The notes beneath the pieces were generated by a model that did not search any database, was not told the origin of the DNA, and saw only the letters and a list, made by a program, of their open reading frames with translations. The position numbers and the translations under genes are program-made. Positions 1 through 7,724 of a stretch of 64,000 nucleotides of DNA are shown here, in pieces. The stretch covers positions 48,210-112,209 of the forward strand of contig JAEZEH010000129.1 in NCBI GenBank assembly GCA_023417785.1. Reading direction: 5' to 3'. This DNA comes from Bacteroidota bacterium. GTDB taxonomy: Bacteria; Bacteroidota; Bacteroidia; Cytophagales; Cyclobacteriaceae. Each line of letters starts with the position of its first letter. The first letter of the stretch is position 1.

Positions 1-120
1 CTGAATCGGGCCAATGCATTGCTTCTGGATTTCCGTAGGTTCCGTAAAACCGAGGTCGGCGACCGCAGACAGTAATTGCTTGTTGAGATTAAATTCCCCG
101 AAACTTGTGATGTTGGACAC
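1..120 (-). CDS. DEAD-box RNA helicase, N-terminal fragment
   Basis: Only the first 40 codons lie in the window; the gene runs off the left edge. Translated from the GTG at 118-120 it starts VSNITSFGEF and contains GFTEPTEIQ, the Q motif that precedes helicase motif I in DEAD-box ATP-dependent RNA helicases and contacts adenine. An in-frame stop (TAA) lies six codons upstream, so GTG is the only ordinary start codon available. It diverges from the dihydroorotase gene with 24 bases between them. The family unwinds RNA during ribosome assembly or mRNA decay; the exact subfamily cannot be read from this fragment. Confidence 0.75.
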   Translation of the reverse strand, partial: MSNITSFGEFNLNKQLLSAVADLGFTEPTEIQKQCIGPIQ

Positions 121-144
121 TTTTAGATTATAATTTTACCGCGG

Positions 145-1482
145 ATGCAAACACTCATTACAAACGCAAATATAGTCAATGAAGGCAAGGTCTTTCACGG
201 TGACGTTCTGATTGACGGAGAGTACATCGTGAAGATAGGGAGCGGGTTGAGTTCAGCGCCAGGCACACGTGTTATTGATGCCGGCGGAAGATACCTGCTT
301 CCCGGAGCTATTGACGACCAGGTCCATTTTCGTGAGCCGGGGTTGACACACAAGGCAACCATCGAAAGCGAGTCGAGGGCCTCGGTGGCTGGTGGTGTGA
401 CCAGCTATATGGAGATGCCGAATACAAATCCACCTACCTTCACACAGGAGTTGCTTGAGCAGAAATATGCCATCGCATCAAAAACGTCGCTGGCAAATTA
501 TTCCTTCTATATCGGCGCGTCTAATGACAATTTTGACGAGGTCCTGAAGACGGATTTGACGCGCGTGTGCGGACTTAAAATTTTCATGGGTTCGTCTACG
601 GGAAACCTCCTTGTCGACGATCCTGAGGTACTGGAACGTTTTTTCAGTACGTTTCCCGGACTGATCGCCACCCACTGCGAAGATGAGGCGACCATTCGCC
701 GGAATACGGAACGTTACCGTGAAGAATGGGGTGAATCGGCTCCCGTTCGTATACATCCGCTGATCCGAAGTGAAGAGGCTTGCTTCAAATCGTCCTCATT
801 CGCTATTGACATGGCTCGCAAACACGGTACGCGACTGCATATTCTGCATATTTCCACGGGAAAGGAGACGCACCTTTTTGATAACCAGGTGCCCCTGAGC
901 GAGAAGAAGATCACTGCAGAAGCGTGCATCCATCACTTGTGGTTTTCCGATGAGGATTATGACACTTTAGGAACCAGAATAAAATGGAATCCCGCCGTAA
1001 AGACACCTGCGGATCGCGATCAGATTCTGGCGGCCGTACTTGATGGCCGGATAGACGTTATTGCCACCGACCACGCTCCGCATACCCTGCTGGAAAAATC
1101 GCTACCTTATTTTGGCGCCCCGTCTGGCGGACCGCTTGTGCAGCATAGTCTGGTCGCGATGTTGGAGCTTTACCACCAGAGTCGGATAGCATTAACTCAG
1201 ATTGTACAAAAAATGAGTCATAATCCAGCCATTCTGTTTGCCGTGGAAAAGCGGGGGTTCATCCGGGAAGGGTATTTCGCTGACCTTGTTTTGGTTGACC
1301 TGAACGATTCGTGGACCGTTAAACCCGAAAACATTCTGGCCAAATGTGGCTGGTCGCCATTTGAAGGGTTTTCATTCAAATCGAGGGTAACGCACACCTT
1401 TGTTTCAGGTCATCTGGCGTTTGTCGACGGTCGTCTGGACCTGTCCATGGCTGGAAAACGGCTGACTTTCACCCGGAGATGA
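145..1482 (+). CDS. pyrC: Dihydroorotase, class I type
   Basis: Catalyses reversible ring closure of carbamoyl-aspartate to dihydroorotate in pyrimidine synthesis, in the cytoplasm. The 445-residue protein has the amidohydrolase barrel landmarks: DDQVHFREPG (58-66), GLKIFMGSS with the expected bridging Lys145, His177 in THCED, LHILHIST (232-238) and the catalytic Asp309 in IATDHAPH. The usual HxH metal pair reads Gln59-Val-His61, so one metal ligand is replaced; I recall this form in other Bacteroidota PyrC proteins. ATG start; a -7-like TAATTTTA lies at 131-138. No other pyrimidine gene is adjacent, though carB is in the window. Confidence 0.93.
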   Translation: MQTLITNANIVNEGKVFHGDVLIDGEYIVKIGSGLSSAPGTRVIDAGGRYLLPGAIDDQVHFREPGLTHKATIESESRASVAGGVTSYMEMPNTNPPTFTQELLEQKYAIASKTSLANYSFYIGASNDNFDEVLKTDLTRVCGLKIFMGSSTGNLLVDDPEVLERFFSTFPGLIATHCEDEATIRRNTERYREEWGESAPVRIHPLIRSEEACFKSSSFAIDMARKHGTRLHILHISTGKETHLFDNQVPLSEKKITAEACIHHLWFSDEDYDTLGTRIKWNPAVKTPADRDQILAAVLDGRIDVIATDHAPHTLLEKSLPYFGAPSGGPLVQHSLVAMLELYHQSRIALTQIVQKMSHNPAILFAVEKRGFIREGYFADLVLVDLNDSWTVKPENILAKCGWSPFEGFSFKSRVTHTFVSGHLAFVDGRLDLSMAGKRLTFTRR

Positions 1483-1498
1483 TTCTTAACAATCGGTA

Positions 1499-1528
1499 TT
1501 GCAAAATTGAAAGTCCTGCCTAAATTTG
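1499..1528 (+). promoter_or_regulatory. Bacteroidota-type promoter of tRNA-His
   Basis: A TTG element at 1499-1501, 19 bases, then TAAATTTG at 1521-1528, an exact match to the Bacteroidota -7 consensus TAnnTTTG with normal -33 spacing. Predicted transcription start near 1535, just ahead of the tRNA 5' end at 1541. Confidence 0.8.
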
Positions 1529-1540
1529 CAATCCTCAAAC

Positions 1541-1618
1541 GGTGGATGTAGCTCAGTTGGTTAGAGCATCAGATTGTGATTCTGAGGGTCGCGGGTTCGA
1601 GTCCCGTCTTTCACCCCA
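1541..1618 (+). tRNA. tRNA-His (anticodon GTG)
   Basis: Cloverleaf read by eye. Acceptor GTGGATG pairs with CTTTCAC (one mismatch), the D-arm contains GCTCAGTTGGTTAGAGC, the anticodon arm is CAGATTGTGATTCTG with anticodon GTG, and the T-arm contains GGGTTCGAGTCCC. The extra G characteristic of tRNA-His (G-1) is at 1541 and faces C73 at 1615. CCA is encoded at 1616-1618. A promoter lies just upstream and a strong terminator begins at its 3' end. Confidence 0.95.
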
Positions 1619-1646
1619 AAGCTTTCTTTGCCCGAAAGCTTTTTTT
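1618..1646 (+). terminator. Intrinsic terminator of tRNA-His
   Basis: AAAGCTTTC (1618-1626) and GAAAGCTTT (1634-1642) form a 9-bp stem around TTTGCCC, followed by further T residues. It starts exactly at the tRNA 3' end. Confidence 0.85.
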
Positions 1647-1863
1647 ATTTCCCGGCCGGTAGTACGTCCGTAAAAACGGATACGTTCGTGGTCGAGTATT
1701 TGGCTTTTCCTGATTTGCAAAAGCATTCATTACACGCCGGGACTATGGATGCCAAAAGATTCTGGCCCTTTCTTTTAATTTGATAACAAGAATCGATAAC
1801 GGATGACCTATACGGGAAGTCATTCTTGATATTATTAGGCGAGGTCCGCTTCTTTGGATGCAT
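1645..1863 (-). CDS. Possible small Cys-containing protein, 72 aa
   Basis: I do not recognise this. The frame begins MHPKKRTSPN and carries three cysteines in its second half (VPACNECFCKSG). An AAGGAAG stretch lies seven bases before the ATG. Its stop codon touches the T tract of the tRNA-His terminator, so it would share that hairpin. It fills an otherwise empty interval, which is the main argument for it; composition gives no clear coding signal and it may be spurious. Confidence 0.3.
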   Translation of the reverse strand: MHPKKRTSPNNIKNDFPYRSSVIDSCYQIKRKGQNLLASIVPACNECFCKSGKAKYSTTNVSVFTDVLPAGK

Positions 1864-1908
1864 AATGTACTTCCTTGCAGACCTTATTTTTTTATTTTAA
1901 GTTGAATT

Positions 1909-2169
1909 ATGATTGCGTGGCGAGAGTATAAGAAATTACCATTACGGGAAAAGATAGACGTGTTGTATGAGCATGGTACGTTCATTATGGCTATCCGATA
2001 TTATAGTTATAAAGTGAACCTATACCTTATGGGTAATTATTACCTCGAAGTATTTGTCAATCATAAGCATGCGCTAATCGAGAAAATTGTACCTCTGGAC
2101 ACCAACCATCCACGGATGAAGTTTTACTCCGACCAGATCAAGCTTCCCTGTGATATTTTCAACGCATAA
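1909..2169 (+). CDS. Conserved hypothetical protein, 86 aa
   Basis: A small soluble protein beginning MIAWREYKKL, rich in Tyr and with alternating hydrophobic residues typical of a compact alpha/beta fold. There is no signal peptide, membrane segment or motif I can name. It resembles short Cytophagales proteins annotated only as hypothetical (recollection, not a search). It ends just before a bidirectional terminator shared with the convergent membrane-protein gene. ATG start. Confidence 0.7.
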   Translation: MIAWREYKKLPLREKIDVLYEHGTFIMAIRYYSYKVNLYLMGNYYLEVFVNHKHALIEKIVPLDTNHPRMKFYSDQIKLPCDIFNA

Positions 2170-2171
2170 AA

Positions 2172-2195
2172 AAAGCCCTGTTTCCAGGGCCTTTA
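2172..2195. terminator. Shared terminator between convergent genes
   Basis: GCCCTG (2175-2180), loop TTTC, CAGGGC (2185-2190). A seven-A run on the left gives the minus-strand transcript a good U tract; the plus-strand side is weaker (CTTTATA). Confidence 0.8.
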
Positions 2196-2212
2196 TATTA
2201 AGTCTGATATTC

Positions 2213-2962
2213 TTAAGCAGTTGCTGCTGATGATTCTTCGAACTTCTGAGACATCCGCAACGTGACCGCTTTCTTTGCTTTGTACCCGCAATATCCACAC
2301 TGGAAATGTTTCAGCAATTCGCCTTCTTCTTCTGTGGAGGGCGCCTTGAGAATTTCTTCTCTCACTACCTTGAAGGTTTGATAGTTACATTCAGGGCAAC
2401 GGAGCGCATGGAGGTGACCGGCATAGCGCTCAATTTTAACGTATCCGGTTTCTTCATCTTTCCACACGTCATAATCAATCGAGAAAACATTTTCTTCGGC
2501 CTGCATACCTTCGTCCAGATAGGCATCCTCTTCTTCTTCACTAAGAAGTTTCATTGGCTTTCCGCTCTTGGGTGAAACCCGGGGCTTGTACCGCAACACC
2601 TTGAGGCGTGTTTCGATAAAGAAAGGGTAGTAGAACTTAAGCAGGTTTTGAATAATCAAAGCCACAATCATACCCATTGCGAATGTGGTAAATATCCGGA
2701 CAAACACCCACAGATAGCTAAGTTCAACGATGTTGCTATTCGCATAGAAACAGCTTCCAATGATCAGGATCAAAGAGGCCAACCAAAGCGTCTTAATCTC
2801 AGATCTATTGATGTAATCGTACTTGGATTTGGCATCACTCAGGGTCGAAAGACGAACCACATGGTACAGAACGATCAGAATCGCGATCGCCCAGCCCAGG
2901 TAGGCAACGTTCTTGGCCATTGAGTTCCAGGTTTCAAACTGCTGTAGATTTACTTGCTCCAT
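2213..2962 (-). CDS. Membrane protein with C-terminal zinc ribbon
   Basis: 249 residues. Three membrane segments are visible near residues 18-38, 57-76 and 83-108, followed by a cytoplasmic tail with an acidic stretch (SEEEEDAYLDE) and a zinc-ribbon signature of two Cys pairs, CPEC (189-192) and CGYC (222-225). The family is not one I can name. A membrane-anchored zinc ribbon could be a scaffold or nucleic-acid contact; that is speculation. A -7-like TATATTTG lies about 30 bases upstream and a terminator follows the stop. Confidence 0.75.
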   Translation of the reverse strand: MEQVNLQQFETWNSMAKNVAYLGWAIAILIVLYHVVRLSTLSDAKSKYDYINRSEIKTLWLASLILIIGSCFYANSNIVELSYLWVFVRIFTTFAMGMIVALIIQNLLKFYYPFFIETRLKVLRYKPRVSPKSGKPMKLLSEEEEDAYLDEGMQAEENVFSIDYDVWKDEETGYVKIERYAGHLHALRCPECNYQTFKVVREEILKAPSTEEEGELLKHFQCGYCGYKAKKAVTLRMSQKFEESSAATA

Positions 2963-2991
2963 ATTGACAGGTTGGTTTAATCCTTAGTATA

Positions 2992-2999
2992 ACAAATAT
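2992..2999 (-). promoter_or_regulatory. Candidate -7 element for the zinc-ribbon membrane gene
   Basis: TATATTTG on the minus strand fits TAnnTTTG and lies 30 bases ahead of the ATG. No convincing -33 TTG is seen at the usual spacing. Confidence 0.4.
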
Positions 3000-3094
3000 A
3001 AAGGTACGGTTTAATTTTACCTAGCACCTTTGGTACAATAAGCCGCCAAATTAACATTATTTTGCTGCTCGTTTTTTCCTATTTAAGGATAAAT

Positions 3095-3871
3095 CTAACG
3101 TGCTGTTCGGGAGGTAATAAATCCGGAAAGGAAGTCAGTAATCTGCTGGATGGCATCGTCTTTCATTTCAAACATTCCCATATGTGCGGCCTCTGGCAAG
3201 ATAGAAACGGTGATACCCGACCGGACCTTTCCTTGTTCCACCAGCGAATCAGCCGGAATACCCTTGTCGGATTCTCCACCTAATAAAAGAACGGGTTTAC
3301 CGAATGCAGACAGGACAGTGACGTTATCGCGCCGGTCGCGCATAGCCCTGGTGTAGCCTTTAACGGTATCGACATGTGCTCCCATGCTGAGGCTCTTCAC
3401 GAATGGAATGGCCGGATGCGAGGGGTCGGAAAATAACGGTTCAATAAAATTCGACGTGAAAGCAAGTATGCCGTTGTCATCGATAAACTTCAGGACTTTG
3501 GTACGGGACTCTTTTTTCTCAAGCGAATCGGCGATCGCGGTGCTGTGAAACAACACGAGCCCAGTGAATTTGTCTGGTTCACGACGGACCATCTCAAGCG
3601 CAACGTAGCCCCCGAGGGAATGTCCGATCAACACGGCATCTGATATGCCCTCCTGTCCGACCCAATCGTTCATGGATGCGGCCACGTCCTGGAGTGAGAA
3701 CTCCCCTGGAAGCATTTCGCTTGAGCCGAATCCCGGAAGGTCAGGAGTAAATATCGTAAACCGGTCAGCGAGGCTTGCCTCAAACTGATCCCAGACCTGC
3801 CGGTTCATGGGAAATCCATGAATCAAGACCAGCGCCGGGCCTGAACCCGATTTTTTGAAATGAATAGCCAT
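3095..3871 (-). CDS. Alpha/beta-fold hydrolase
   Basis: 258 residues with a complete hydrolase triad: nucleophile Ser85 in GHSLGG, acid Asp near 206 in GGESDKGIP and His near 233 in AAHMGMFE. HGFPM near residue 19 supplies the oxyanion hole. No signal peptide, so probably cytoplasmic. Substrate cannot be told from sequence; haloperoxidase-like esterases are the closest match by eye. Its ATG shares a base with the dxs stop (TGATG), so the two are translationally coupled. Confidence 0.88.
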   Translation of the reverse strand: MAIHFKKSGSGPALVLIHGFPMNRQVWDQFEASLADRFTIFTPDLPGFGSSEMLPGEFSLQDVAASMNDWVGQEGISDAVLIGHSLGGYVALEMVRREPDKFTGLVLFHSTAIADSLEKKESRTKVLKFIDDNGILAFTSNFIEPLFSDPSHPAIPFVKSLSMGAHVDTVKGYTRAMRDRRDNVTVLSAFGKPVLLLGGESDKGIPADSLVEQGKVRSGITVSILPEAAHMGMFEMKDDAIQQITDFLSGFITSRTAR

Positions 3872-5856
3872 CAAACAGGTTTTATTACACCTTCAAGCAT
3901 TGCCGCAACTGCGCGCTCAATCCCATCCGAATCGAAACCACAATCCCTTTGAAGCTCCAGTTGTTCCCCATGTTCGATTACCGCATCAGGAATCCCAAGA
4001 CGCCTTACTTCAGCCTGGTAGTTGTGGTCGGCCATGAATTCGAGAATGGCACTACCGAAACCACCTTGCACACAACCATCTTCAACAGTTACGATCTTCC
4101 TGAATCGGGCGAATATTTCGTGTAATAGTTTTTCATCAAGTGGTTTTGCGAATCGCATATCATAGAGAGCGATACTAGCGTTCTGTTGCTCCATTCGTTC
4201 GCATACTTCCAGGGCATAATTACCAACGTGTCCGATAGTAAGAATAGCGAGTTCATGACCTTCCCGGACTTTTCTTCCGGTACCAATCCGGATCTCCTCC
4301 ATAGGTGTCTTCCACTCCGGCATTACGCCCTGCCCCCGCGGATAGCGAATTGAGAACGCCTTGCCCTGTCGTGGTAGCTGAGCAGTATACATAAGGTTGC
4401 GCAACTCCTCCTCGTTCATAGGCGCCGCCACAATCATGTTTGGAATGCAGCGAAAGTATGCAAGGTCATACGCCCCATGGTGGGTCGGCCCGTCTGCTCC
4501 TGCGAAACCGGCGCGGTCCAGACAAAAGTTCACCGGAAGATCCTGGATACAGACATCATGAATTACCTGATCGTATGCCCGCTGCATAAACGAACTGTAA
4601 ATATTGCAGAACGGTATCATTCCCTGGGTTGCCAGACCGGCGGAGAAGGTGACGGCATGTTGTTCGGCAATACCTACGTCGAAAGCGCGCTCGGGCATTT
4701 CCTTCATCATGATATTCATTGAAGAGCCCGAAGGCATGGCAGGAGTTATGCCACAGATTTTTTCGTTCTGTCGCGCAAGTTCAACAAGGGTGTGGCCAAA
4801 CACGTCCTGATACTTCGGCGGCTGTGGTCTGTCGTAAACTTTTTGATGTATTTCACCAGTAATCTTATCAAACTTGCCAGGTGCATGCCAGGTCGTTGCG
4901 TTACCTTTTTCAGCGGGGGCATAGCCTTTGCCTTTTACAGTGACGCAATGGAGAATCTTAGGGCCTTTAATCGCCTTGAGATCATTAAAAATATTAACCA
5001 GGTGATTGACATCATGTCCATCCACAGGGCCGAAATATCGAAGATTCAGCGATTCGAAGAGGTTGCTTTCCTTCAGCAGCGTGGACTTGATACCGTTTTC
5101 GACTTTGGATACAAGTTCCTGCGCTGTTTTGCCGAAATTTGAAAGCTTGCCAAGCATATTCCAGACTTCATCCTTCAGTTTATTGTACGCCCTGGAGGTT
5201 GTAATATCGGTGAGATAGTCTTTCAGCGCCCCGACATTCGGATCTATTGACATACAATTGTCGTTGAGCACTATGAGCAGGTTGGTATCGCTTACGCCGG
5301 CATGATTCAGTCCTTCGAATGCCATTCCTCCGGTGAGTGCCCCGTCGCCTATTACCGCAATATGTTGCTTGTCGGGATCCCCCGCGTATTTGGATGCCAC
5401 CGCCATGCCAAGGGCTGCCGACACCGAAGTAGACGAGTGCCCGACCCCAAATGCATCGTAAACACTCTCTTTTATTTTCGGAAATCCGGACAGGCCGCCG
5501 TATGTGCGGTTGGTATAAAATTCGTCCCTTCTTCCAGTAAGTATTTTGTGCCCGTAAGCCTGATGTCCGACATCCCAAACCAATTGATCGTGAGGCGCAT
5601 TAAATACATAGTGTAGGGCAACCGTGAGTTCCACCACACCGAGGCTGGCGCCAAAGTGACCGCCGTAAACGGAAACGTTATCGACAATAAACTGGCGTAG
5701 TTCTTCGCAAATCTGGACCAGCTGCGCCTGATCAAGTTTTTTCAGATCTGCCGGGTCGTTAATTGCCGACAGCAGCTTACCGGGTGTAATGAGCATAGGA
5801 TAAATATAAAAACCCTGACGAGTCTTAAACAAGACTTCAAGGTACTTGTTTTCCAT
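3871..5856 (-). CDS. dxs: 1-deoxy-D-xylulose-5-phosphate synthase
   Basis: Condenses pyruvate and glyceraldehyde-3-phosphate, with thiamine diphosphate, in the first step of the MEP isoprenoid pathway. Visible hallmarks: GHQAYGHKILTGRR, the ThDP/Mg motif GDGALTGGMAFEGLNHAG, GPVDGHD, then the pyrimidine and C-terminal domains with AEQHAVTFSAGLA, DRAGFAGADGPTHHG and VEDGCVQGGFGSA. The start is uncertain: ATG at 5856 has AGGA upstream, but family members usually begin near the internal ATG at 5796 (MLITPGKLL), giving 641 residues. The stop overlaps the downstream hydrolase start. Confidence 0.96.
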   Translation of the reverse strand: MENKYLEVLFKTRQGFYIYPMLITPGKLLSAINDPADLKKLDQAQLVQICEELRQFIVDNVSVYGGHFGASLGVVELTVALHYVFNAPHDQLVWDVGHQAYGHKILTGRRDEFYTNRTYGGLSGFPKIKESVYDAFGVGHSSTSVSAALGMAVASKYAGDPDKQHIAVIGDGALTGGMAFEGLNHAGVSDTNLLIVLNDNCMSIDPNVGALKDYLTDITTSRAYNKLKDEVWNMLGKLSNFGKTAQELVSKVENGIKSTLLKESNLFESLNLRYFGPVDGHDVNHLVNIFNDLKAIKGPKILHCVTVKGKGYAPAEKGNATTWHAPGKFDKITGEIHQKVYDRPQPPKYQDVFGHTLVELARQNEKICGITPAMPSGSSMNIMMKEMPERAFDVGIAEQHAVTFSAGLATQGMIPFCNIYSSFMQRAYDQVIHDVCIQDLPVNFCLDRAGFAGADGPTHHGAYDLAYFRCIPNMIVAAPMNEEELRNLMYTAQLPRQGKAFSIRYPRGQGVMPEWKTPMEEIRIGTGRKVREGHELAILTIGHVGNYALEVCERMEQQNASIALYDMRFAKPLDEKLLHEIFARFRKIVTVEDGCVQGGFGSAILEFMADHNYQAEVRRLGIPDAVIEHGEQLELQRDCGFDSDGIERAVAAMLEGVIKPV

Positions 5857-5913
5857 TTTTGGTCCTAACCCGGTTTTTCAGCGAAAAAAGGGTTTGGGGA
5901 TGTGAAACGCACC

Positions 5914-5921
5914 CAAATTTA
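5914..5921 (-). promoter_or_regulatory. Candidate -7 element for dxs
   Basis: TAAATTTG on the minus strand exactly fits TAnnTTTG, about 58 bases before the distal dxs start. No clear -33 TTG. It faces away from the scpA -7 element 50 bases off. Confidence 0.5.
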
Positions 5922-5971
5922 GCAGGTATTAACGGATTAAAAATTCCTGGCTTTTTAATCCGAATACTTTT

Positions 5972-5979
5972 TACCTTTG
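5972..5979 (+). promoter_or_regulatory. Candidate -7 element for scpA
   Basis: TACCTTTG fits TAnnTTTG and ends nine bases before the scpA ATG at 5989, implying a very short leader. A TTT-rich stretch sits near the -33 position. Confidence 0.5.
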
Positions 5980-5988
5980 TTCTTCACT

Positions 5989-6777
5989 ATGGCAGCAACC
6001 GATAACTTTGAGGTAAAACTTCCGCTATTCGAAGGTCCGTTCGACCTTTTGCTATTCTTCATCGAACGCGACGAGCTCGACATATACGATATTCCGATCT
6101 CCACGATTACGAACGATTTCCTGTACTACATTCACCATCTGGAGCGATTAAATATTGAAGTGGCAAGCGAGTTCATTCTTGTAGCTGCAACCTTGATGCG
6201 GATCAAGTCTAAAATGTTGTTGCCAAGGCCGCAAATCGATGAGCAGGGAAATGAGATCGATCCACGGGAAGAATTGGTGAAACACCTCCTCGAATACAAG
6301 AAATACAAATCGGTGGTCGACACGTTCCACAAGATGGAAGAAACGGAATTGATGAAGGAAAAGCGGGGCAACCTGATGAAGGAACTCAAGGCCCTGGCGG
6401 AGAGTACCAACGTCGAAGCGGAACTTCAGGACATCACTGTTTTCAAGCTGATGACGGTTTTCGAAAAGGTAATGAAGCGGCTCGAGGCCAGCAAAAACAA
6501 ACCCGTTCACGAGGTGATTCAATATCCCTACACGGTTGATGGCCAAAAGCAGCTGCTGATTGAAAGACTTAACACGCGCGAGAAGATTTCATTCACGGAA
6601 TTGCTTGAGGAGTACCCCAGCCGAATCGGCTTGATCTTTAACTTCCTGGCTATCCTTGAAATGTTGGCTTTGCAACTATTAACCATTCAGGTAGGCGAAG
6701 GCTACAACAACTTCTGGGTATCGAAATCATCTGCAAGCACAGCTGAGAATCTAACAGAGTCCAATACTGTCCTTTAA
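5989..6777 (+). CDS. scpA: Segregation and condensation protein A (kleisin)
   Basis: Kleisin subunit that bridges SMC heads with ScpB in bacterial condensin. The N-terminal signature FEVKLPLFEGPFDLLLFFIERDEL-like region and FILVAATLMRIKSKMLLP are diagnostic of ScpA; the C-terminal winged-helix region contains REKISFTELLEEYPSRI and FLAILEMLALQLL. The ATG at 5989 (MAATDNF) was chosen over an upstream TTG at 5977 because that TTG is part of the -7 element. 262 residues, normal length. scpB and smc are not in the window. Confidence 0.94.
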   Translation: MAATDNFEVKLPLFEGPFDLLLFFIERDELDIYDIPISTITNDFLYYIHHLERLNIEVASEFILVAATLMRIKSKMLLPRPQIDEQGNEIDPREELVKHLLEYKKYKSVVDTFHKMEETELMKEKRGNLMKELKALAESTNVEAELQDITVFKLMTVFEKVMKRLEASKNKPVHEVIQYPYTVDGQKQLLIERLNTREKISFTELLEEYPSRIGLIFNFLAILEMLALQLLTIQVGEGYNNFWVSKSSASTAENLTESNTVL

Positions 6778-6840
6778 TAAAGCGACGTTCACCCCACAGG
6801 GATCTCAAACCAAAATTAGGATCCCCGGGTTTTGAACAGC

Positions 6841-7602
6841 CTAAACGTACAGGTCCTTACGGTCTGCCTGGGCTACTTCAACGAAGAAATCACTTACTTT
6901 TCTGGTAACCTCGCGGAGATACGCAGCGCCTTTTTCCGCCGTAGCTTTTGCCGGGTTCCCGACACCCGTATCCTTTGTCACCTGCGTCCACTTGCGCTCG
7001 CCCCATGCCCATCCTTCACGTATTGCAGTCATCCGAAATTTTTTAGCAGCGCCATCGCCAGCCTCGGAAAGAGGGCGAACCAGCTTCGGTGCAAGATGCA
7101 GAATGACACTGGTCTCCATTTCGCCGGCATGGTCATCTTTGTTTTCGAAAAACGTCTTCTGGTCTACGGCCTGAAACCAGTTACATTGCGTGAGAAACAT
7201 TTCGGGAAACTGAAGGCCAAGTTCACGTATCATTGTTTTGAAATCGTTGCCTCCATGGCTGTTTAGAATGATCAACTTGTAAACACCATGACGATTCAAC
7301 ACATCAATTATATCACGTAATATGGCCAGCTGAGTTGATGGATTCAGGTTCATATCCAAAGCCACATCAAATTGACCGGTATTGACTCCGAACGGAATCA
7401 CGGGTAATACAATCACTTTATGTCCCTGCTCCCAGGCAAGCCGGGCCGATTCTGCGGCAACGTGCTCGGCTTCGATTATATCAGTCCCATAGGGCAAGTG
7501 ATAATTATGTGCTTCACATGCTCCCCAGGGAAGAACAGCTACTTCGTATTTACTTTCTTTTACAGTTTTCCAATTGTTTTCGGCAAGGATGTAGGGGCGC
7601 AT
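6841..7602 (-). CDS. Creatininase-family amidohydrolase
   Basis: 253 residues from MRPYIL. The metal ligands of the creatinine amidohydrolase fold are present in order: Glu and His in GACEAHNYHLPYGTD, His in NSHGGND, and DDHAGEMETS near residue 165. Family members open cyclic amides in creatinine, mycofactocin or riboflavin-type chemistry; the substrate here is unknown. A longer frame to 7647 exists, but its extra 15 codons are made of a degenerate repeat, so the inner ATG is preferred. The neighbour upstream is the arsenosugar pair, separated by 122 bases. Confidence 0.85.
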   Translation of the reverse strand: MRPYILAENNWKTVKESKYEVAVLPWGACEAHNYHLPYGTDIIEAEHVAAESARLAWEQGHKVIVLPVIPFGVNTGQFDVALDMNLNPSTQLAILRDIIDVLNRHGVYKLIILNSHGGNDFKTMIRELGLQFPEMFLTQCNWFQAVDQKTFFENKDDHAGEMETSVILHLAPKLVRPLSEAGDGAAKKFRMTAIREGWAWGERKWTQVTKDTGVGNPAKATAEKGAAYLREVTRKVSDFFVEVAQADRKDLYV

Positions 7603-7610
7603 GGGATTTC

Positions 7611-7672
7611 GGGTTTCAGATTTAAAGTTTAAAGGTTCAGGGTTCAAGGTTCAGGGCTGAGGGCTGAGGGTC
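7611..7672. repeat. Degenerate GGTTCAGGG-type tandem repeat
   Basis: About 60 bases made of imperfect 7-8 base units related to GGTTCAGG and GGCTGAGG (for example GGTTCAGGGTTCAAGG, then GGCTGAGGGCTGAGGG). It occupies the gap just upstream of the creatininase-family start. Confidence 0.65.
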
Positions 7673-7724
7673 CAGAAGTGCTGATTATAAGTTTTTGAAA
7701 GTATTCATCTAAGGTGCAAGAGCG

